A stretch of DNA of 10,525 bases. Source: Kalaharituber pfeilii (lineage: Eukaryota; Ascomycota; Pezizomycetes; Pezizales; Pezizaceae). The notes below the pieces were generated by a model, which was given only the letters and a program-made list of their open reading frames with translations, ran no database searches and had not been told where the DNA came from. The stretch spans positions 1 to 10,525 of the forward strand of contig WHUZ01000348.1 in assembly GCA_015179045.1 (NCBI GenBank). The letters run 5' to 3'. Shown here piece by piece: positions 7,805-10,525 of this stretch (position 1 is the stretch's first letter; the number at the start of each line of letters is the position of its first letter). A program made the position numbers and the translations under genes.

Positions 7805-7809
7805 TATAA
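7805..7809. repeat. Target-site duplication, left copy (TATAA)
   Basis: Five bases directly before TGTTACGG, matched by 8686-8690. A 5-bp duplication is usual for Ty3/gypsy integrases. Confidence 0.85.
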
Positions 7810-8046
7810 TGTTACGGGTTCACCGCGACCGTAGTGTGGGCGGCCGGTGGAGCGCGCGAATAGCGAAAAATGCAAGCGCATACGAAATGCGCATATGCGA
7901 CGTAGGCGACATGCGACAGCCGAAAGGCGCCGCAATCGCATAAATGAGTACTATATGAGCTACGCAGAGGACTAGCGAGTATCGCTAGTCAAGTGTCTTT
8001 TTGACCTGGCGGACGGTAACTTTCTGCGTTTACCACCTCCGTAACA
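7810..8046 (+). repeat. TRIM 5' LTR (237 bp)
   Basis: It starts TGTTACGG and ends CCGTAACA, perfect 8-bp terminal inverted repeats. U3 is rich in GCG words, including ATGCGCATATGCGAC and a repeat of ATGCGAC. A TATA-like TATATGA at 7952-7958 lies 28 bp before the predicted start of transcription at 7980-7981. A perfect 9-bp inverted repeat straddles that start. Confidence 0.93.
7952..7992 (+). promoter_or_regulatory. TRIM promoter core and predicted mRNA 5' end
   Basis: TATATGA at 7952-7958 is followed by a perfect hairpin, GACTAGCGA (7970-7978), GTA, TCGCTAGTC (7982-7990). The segment TATCGCTAGTCAA at 7980-7992 is exactly complementary to 8048-8060, just inside the LTR. Its start lies at normal TATA-to-start distance, so the first bases of the mRNA would be the self-primer. 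The start site is inferred. Confidence 0.7.
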
Positions 8047-8060
8047 GTTGACTAGCGATA
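8047..8060 (+). promoter_or_regulatory. TRIM self-priming primer-binding site
   Basis: TTGACTAGCGATA (8048-8060) begins 2 nt after the LTR end and pairs perfectly over 13 nt with 7980-7992 at the predicted mRNA 5' end. It lacks the TGG expected of a tRNA-primed site. Tf1 and its relatives prime reverse transcription by folding the mRNA 5' end onto such a site. That mechanism is known for the family; its use here is inferred. Confidence 0.75.
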
Positions 8061-8075
8061 AACCGGTCACCGGTT
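8061..8075. repeat. Palindrome next to the TRIM primer-binding site
   Basis: AACCGGT (8061-8067), C, ACCGGTT (8069-8075) form a perfect 7-bp inverted repeat directly after the primer-binding site. In RNA it is self-complementary and could help dimerisation or packaging. This is speculation from position only. Confidence 0.55.
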
Positions 8076-8145
8076 CGATGCTTAACTTATCTCGCCAATT
8101 CCCTGAGTATTAGATATTAAAGCCGCAGAAAGTAAGACCTTACCT

Positions 8146-8196
8146 GAGCCAAGAGCCAAAGAGCGAGAGCCACGAGCCAGAGCCAGAGCCAAGAGC
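8146..8196. repeat. Degenerate GAGCCA hexamer array inside the TRIM
   Basis: About eight GAGCCA-like hexamers (GAGCCA, AGAGCCAAAGAGC, GAGAGCCACGAGCCAG). Both strands are open across it only because the simple repeat lacks stops, giving Arg/Ala/Glu repeats on + and Leu/Ala/Ser on -. The array is not evidence of a gene. Confidence 0.7.
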
Positions 8197-8412
8197 AATA
8201 TGGAAGGCCATGTAAGACGGCAAAATATTGATATTAGGCGACGCTGTGTAATCCGGCATGCCAAGTGATGGGTGGCGCTTGCGCAATGCGTCTGAGGCAG
8301 CAGCAAGGATGAAGTGACGTATCGGATCCCTGGCTGACATCCTGGTCGGAAGGGTCATGTAGCACAGCGCATGGGATAATCCACGACGGCCAGGGTGGGG
8401 GCAGACTCATAT

Positions 8413-8448
8413 AGCAACCCGGAGAAGTTGCCCTAAGAGGGGGGGTAC
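8413..8448 (+). promoter_or_regulatory. TRIM polypurine tract with upstream hairpin
   Basis: AAGAGGGGGGG (8435-8445) plus TAC abuts the 3' LTR start and would prime plus-strand synthesis. A short stem, GCAAC (8413-8417) with GTTGC (8426-8430), lies just before it. Confidence 0.8.
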
Positions 8449-8685
8449 TGTTACGGGTTCACCGCGACCGTAGTGTGGGCGGCCGGTGGAGCGCGCGAAT
8501 AGCGAAAAATGCAAGCGCATACGAAATGCGCATATGCGACGTAGGCGACATGCGACAGCCGAAAGGCGCCGCAATCGCATAAATGAGTACTATATGAGCT
8601 ACGCAGAGGACTAGCGAGTATCGCTAGTCAAGTGTCTTTTTGACCTGGCGGACGGTAACTTTCTGCGTTTACCACCTCCGTAACA
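8449..8685 (+). repeat. TRIM 3' LTR (237 bp)
   Basis: It is the same length as 7810-8046, and I find no base difference on reading both through. It ends CCGTAACA at 8678-8685, followed by the TATAA duplicate at 8686-8690. Confidence 0.93.
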
Positions 8686-8690
8686 TATAA
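8686..8690. repeat. Target-site duplication, right copy (TATAA)
   Basis: Matches 7805-7809. Taking out one copy with the TRIM rejoins the two halves of the AT-rich block. Confidence 0.85.
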
Positions 8691-9148
8691 TATAGCATAC
8701 TTTCAAACAATATATAAAGATCAAGAGATAATAAACAATCATAAAAGTAAGAAATAATAATAAAAGAGGAGGAAATAAGTAGAAATAATATAAAGTAGAT
8801 ATAGCATATAGTTTTAGTATCAGTATAACAGAAAATAAGATATTAAATAACTAGAGATAAGAAACAATTAGAAATAAGAGAGAAAGAACATATCAAAGAA
8901 TATACAGAAAAAAAAAGTAATAAAGATAAAGAAATTAAAAAGATAGGAAAAGCTAGAAAAGCAAAGTTAGGAAAGTAAGACCTAATACAATACTGTATTA
9001 ACTCACTTAAGAGCAAGAAAATGAATGCACACTAGTTCAGTCTTGGTATGGCTTAGGCACCATTAATTGCACTAGTACATAGTTCATGCAATCTTGGCAT
9101 TACTAAGCACAGGAATACAATTATACATGAGGACTAATCTCTAGCTTT
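8691..9148 (+). pseudogene. Right half of the AT-rich RIP-like block
   Basis: The + frame starting near 8692 is protein-like if stops are read as former Gln: YFQTIYKDQEIINNHKSKK, then Lys/Arg/Gln-rich segments such as ERKNISKNIQKKK and EKLEK up to about 8985. Its dozen or more stops before about 9020 are TAG or TAA. It is the continuation of the left block beyond the TRIM, though I cannot show that the same protein spans both. From about 8990 to 9140 there is less biased sequence with an imperfect direct repeat. Family unknown. Confidence 0.45.
9030..9125. repeat. Imperfect direct repeat, about 50-bp period
   Basis: TAGTTCAG-TCTTGGTATGGCTTAGGCAC and TAGTTCATGCAATCTTGGCATTACTAAGCAC follow one another, each preceded by CACTAGT. 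The copies are about 70 percent alike by eye. This may be the terminal portion of the decayed AT-rich element. Confidence 0.45.
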
Positions 9149-9254
9149 TGTTAGGAGTGTGAGGTGCTCAACTCTAGTGGGCGTGTAACGAACTAACCTC
9201 CACCAAGCCGAAATACTCCTCCCGCACGTGACACGCGAGACCCGAGGCCCGAGA

Positions 9255-9528
9255 CCCTGCTACAGCCCGAACTCCTGCCGAGCCACCGCGTAGCGGCAGT
9301 ACCTGAAAGCTCCGACCCTCGCCGCCCGCCCGAGTCCTTACGCACAGCAGCCGCTTGCATCCCGGTCGCTGCCCGTATGTTCCTGCATATTCCCTGCCAC
9401 AGCTGAACTCCTGCCGAGCCGCCGCGTAGCGGCAGTACTGAAAGCTCCGACCCTCGCCGCCCGCCCCGAGTCCTTACGCACAGCAGCCGCTTGCATCTCG
9501 GTCGCTGCCCGTATGTTCCTGCATATTC
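9255..9528. repeat. 137-bp tandem duplication within LTR B
   Basis: Unit 1 (9255-9391) and unit 2 (9392-9528) both run from CCCTGC(T/C)ACAGC to CCTGCATATTC and differ by a handful of substitutions and single C insertions. Each contains the hairpin-forming GCCGCCGCGTAGCGGC, or its variant with one base changed in copy 1. Confidence 0.9.
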
Positions 9529-9593
9529 TCTTCCATCTATGATTCGTCCAGAATGTTCTCCTGCATTAGCTCAAAGTTTCTCCGCGCTAGTTT

Positions 9594-9668
9594 GTTCTTC
9601 TGCCAAGTTTCTGGGCTCGTTTGATTCTCTTGTATCTAGAAGGTTCTTCTGCCAAGATTCCTGGGCTC
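9594..9668. repeat. Direct repeat GTTCTTCTGCCAAG, 49-bp period, in LTR B
   Basis: The 14-mer at 9594-9607 recurs at 9643-9656, each followed by TTCTGGGCTC or TTCCTGGGCTC. A worn third copy starts near 9555 (GTTCTCCTGC). The array lies just upstream of the TATA-like site, as the 29-bp array does in LTR A. Confidence 0.7.
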
Positions 9669-9778
9669 TCCATAAGGAGGCTCATCCACGTCCTCTCTGC
9701 TCCTCACGTAACAACTTGTATCCACACTCAGGCTGTACGTAATTCTGCATACATCTCTCTACATCATATAGCGCCGAC

Positions 9779-9802
9779 TTTTTTTTTTTTTTTTTTTTTT
9801 TT
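9779..9802 (-). repeat. Poly(A) tail of a minus-strand LINE (24 T on +)
   Basis: An uninterrupted run of 24 T on the + strand follows LTR B sequence and precedes the LINE 3' untranslated region on the minus strand. It marks the 3' end of the retroposed copy. Confidence 0.85.
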
Positions 9803-10525
9803 AAAAATCACATAACCCGCTTGTAGCACTAAGCCATGGCAGGGTCCTGGGCAAGCCCTCATAGCCCGGAGACAGGCTAAACTAACTCTCTACATACATG
9901 GCCCCCACGCGCCGTCGCCCCGCTCTCTAGCTTCTAGAACTTGACACCAACGAAGAAATTCTCTAAAACGTCATACTCCTCCCCATTCTCCGCCCTTTCT
10001 TTCCAATCCTTTCCCATGTCGCTCCACTCTCAAAACTTCTGGGCGGTTCTTCTGACTTCTGCATCGGAAAGCGAGGTGCTCCCGGTTTGCACCTCCCGCA
10101 CCTGCACTTATCCGACTCAGCTGCCCTATCCTCTTCAACCACACCGCACACCTCCCTCTCTCAAGGCGCAAGGCAGTGAAATTGGATACGCTATCCTATT
10201 CACTCCATGAACCTTTCCTCCTCCAAAGCCCTCACTTCTCTCTTCTCCTTCCTCCACGCCTTCACCTCTGGCGCACCCCACTTCCGGTGGCCACCTCCTT
10301 CCCCTGCATCACCGTCCCTTCTTCGCCCACTCATCCGCCTTCTCATTTCCTGCGATTCCGATGTGAGCCTTGACCACATCAGCTTCGCATCCCTCCCTTC
10401 TTCTTCCTCCTCGCTACGGCATCCACCACTCTCCTCACATCCTCGGTTTTCCCCTTTCCCTCCCTGCTGCCTTCTGGATCGCCATGACGGCAGCCTCAGA
10501 ATCTAAACAGATCAGTAACAGGGAC
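9803..10525 (-). mobile_element. 3' end of a Tad1-like LINE, minus strand
   Basis: Reading the minus strand from the window end gives an RNase H domain, a linker, a CCHC-like C-terminus, a stop (9934-9936), about 130 bp of untranslated sequence and then poly(A). RNase H downstream of reverse transcriptase is characteristic of the fungal Tad1 group and some I-type LINEs. The RT would lie beyond 10525. The far target duplicate is also outside the window. It inserted into LTR B, so it is younger than that LTR. Confidence 0.82.
9934..10525 (-). pseudogene. LINE pol C-terminus: RNase H and CCHC region, frameshifted, partial
   Basis: On the minus strand, LDSEAAVMAIQKAAG (10509 downward) carries a catalytic Asp of RNase H. 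After a frame change DVRRVVDAVARRKKKGG (about 10444-10390) matches the following helix. DVVKAHIGIAGNEKADEWAK (10380-10321) is the conserved W-V-K-x-H-x-G-x-x-G-N-E-x-A-D segment, with Trp replaced by Val and His and the last Asp kept. Then come AWRKEKREVRALE (about 10260-10222), AVWLKRIGQ (about 10150-10120), DKCRCG and, one frame over, NREHLAFRC (10088-10062), together a C-x-C...H...C motif typical of Tad1-like C-termini. ENGEEYDVLENFF leads to the stop at 9934-9936. At least three frameshifts are present, so it is a dead copy. The RNase H would normally remove RNA from the first cDNA strand. Confidence 0.82.

Larger units (their letters stand above)
6320..7809 (+). pseudogene. AT-rich, RIP-like decayed coding block
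   Basis: The composition drops abruptly to very AT-rich. Reading + frames while treating stops as former Gln gives protein-like sequence. From 6419 to about 6770 the segments include AKKYTK-YKTQLKTKVKK, TTAE-YKLELENKKLK and TTFKKEYTKDL. Of about 14 stops there, all but two are TAG or TAA. From about 6790 to 7090 another + frame gives ATKYKELE-K-KALEDSKTDFL and KTKIEKKEEVIEI, with ten stops, all TAG or TAA. CAG-to-TAG and CAA-to-TAA changes are the CpA-to-TpA changes made by RIP. The ancestral protein was Lys- and Glu-rich and probably coiled-coil. From 7090 to 7809 I see only scattered traces, such as TTLKRLTSAIGKYLL near 7260-7305. I cannot name the family. It may be a decayed transposon or its own gag-like protein. 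Confidence 0.5.
7810..8685 (+). mobile_element. Intact TRIM-type non-autonomous LTR retrotransposon (876 bp)
   Basis: Two 237-bp direct repeats with TG...CA ends (TGTTACGG...CCGTAACA) enclose 402 bp. I find no difference between the repeats. The element is flanked by the same five bases, TATAA, at 7805-7809 and 8686-8690, so it inserted as a unit. It has a primer-binding site, a polypurine tract and an LTR promoter but no credible coding sequence, which is the definition of a terminal-repeat retrotransposon in miniature. Identical LTRs and an intact target duplication mean recent insertion, and GC-rich DNA inside a RIP-ruined AT block agrees. It must borrow Gag and Pol. Its LTR ends and polypurine context match those of the chromovirus at 1-5520, so a Tf1/sushi-type chromovirus is the likely helper (inference). 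At 237 bp its LTRs are shorter than the few hundred bp usually needed to trigger RIP. Confidence 0.93.
9149..9778 (+). repeat. LTR B (unclassified LTR family, interrupted by a LINE)
   Basis: The AT-rich block stops at TGTTAGGAGTGTGAGG, a typical fungal LTR opening. Inside are a 137-bp tandem duplication, short repeats, a weakened TATA (CCATAAGG, about 9669) and a leader that aligns with LTR A (AACAACTTGTATCC, ATACATCTCTCTAC, ATAGCGCCGAC). The expected 3' end, something like TCCTAACA, is not seen because a minus-strand LINE enters at 9778/9779. Ty1/copia is possible from the overall look, but there is no internal region to prove it. Confidence 0.6.

Noticed and set aside
8069..8078. GGTTCGA resembling a tRNA B box, with thoughts of a SINE or tRNA
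   Set aside because: No A box or cloverleaf can be fitted, and the motif is part of the palindrome beside the primer-binding site.
8107..8270. Plus-strand open stretch giving an Arg-rich peptide in the TRIM
   Set aside because: No ATG near its start. The Arg/Ala/Glu repeats come from the same hexamer array.
8082..8358. Two overlapping minus-strand open frames of 72-74 codons inside the TRIM
   Set aside because: They run through the GAGCCA simple repeat, give Leu/Ala/Ser-rich peptides, and have no recognisable domain. TRIMs are non-coding.
7810..8685. Reading the TRIM as a DNA transposon or MITE
   Set aside because: The long repeats are direct, not inverted, and a polypurine tract and primer-binding site are present.
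9803..9911. Short insertion flanked by CTCTCTACAT duplicates (9760 and 9885 regions), suggesting a tiny SINE ending at the T run
   Set aside because: The LINE RNase H and C-terminus continue on the minus strand well past 9900, so the T run is the tail of a longer LINE and the repeated word is probably coincidence.
9941..10506. Plus-strand open frames with Ser/Pro-rich products at the right end
   Set aside because: They are antisense to the LINE RNase H and C-terminal motifs. Their composition reflects the purine-rich coding strand opposite.

Overview
The window looks like a transposon graveyard from a filamentous ascomycete (Pezizomycotina). The evidence is a fungal-type Ty3/gypsy chromovirus, the 3' end of a Tad1-like LINE, and sharply bounded AT-rich blocks whose reading frames are littered with TAG and TAA where CAG and CAA are expected. 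That pattern is what repeat-induced point mutation (RIP) leaves. I see no intact host gene, tRNA, rRNA or CRISPR array.

Layout. Positions 1-5520 hold a nearly complete but coding-dead chromovirus. It has a 5' LTR cut by the window edge (1-230), gag remnants (271-1734), a protease active-site remnant (about 1783-1865), a T-rich block with a 151-bp tandem duplication (1900-2290), reverse transcriptase (2390-3200), RNase H (3205-3690), integrase (3740-4345), the tail of a chromodomain (4359-4450), a hairpin, a polypurine tract and a 730-bp 3' LTR (4791-5520). Every domain is broken by frameshifts, yet the shared parts of the two LTRs are almost identical. From 5521 to about 6319 comes a GC-richer stretch ending in an LTR-like sequence (LTR A). 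An AT-rich, RIP-like block follows (6320-7809 and 8691-9148).

That block is split by a young, complete 876-bp LTR element with no coding capacity (7810-8685). It is a terminal-repeat retrotransposon in miniature (TRIM), with two apparently identical 237-bp LTRs, a perfect 5-bp target duplication (TATAA) and a polypurine tract. It also has 13 nt of perfect complementarity between the predicted mRNA 5' end and the sequence just inside the 5' LTR, which is the hallmark of Tf1/sushi-type self-priming.

From 9149 to 9778 lies LTR B, related to LTR A and carrying a 137-bp tandem duplication. A minus-strand Tad1-like LINE has inserted into it: its poly(A) tail is at 9802-9779, and its broken RNase H and CCHC C-terminus run off the window end.

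Reading of the whole: nested insertions of several ages. The oldest layer is the AT-rich RIP block. LTRs A and B flank it. The LINE entered LTR B. The TRIM entered the AT block recently. The TRIM shares its terminal motif (TGTTACGG...CCGTAACA) and polypurine-tract context with the chromovirus, so a relative of that chromovirus is the natural candidate for its helper. Caveat: many defects are single-base indels, some in homopolymers, so part of the decay could be assembly error.
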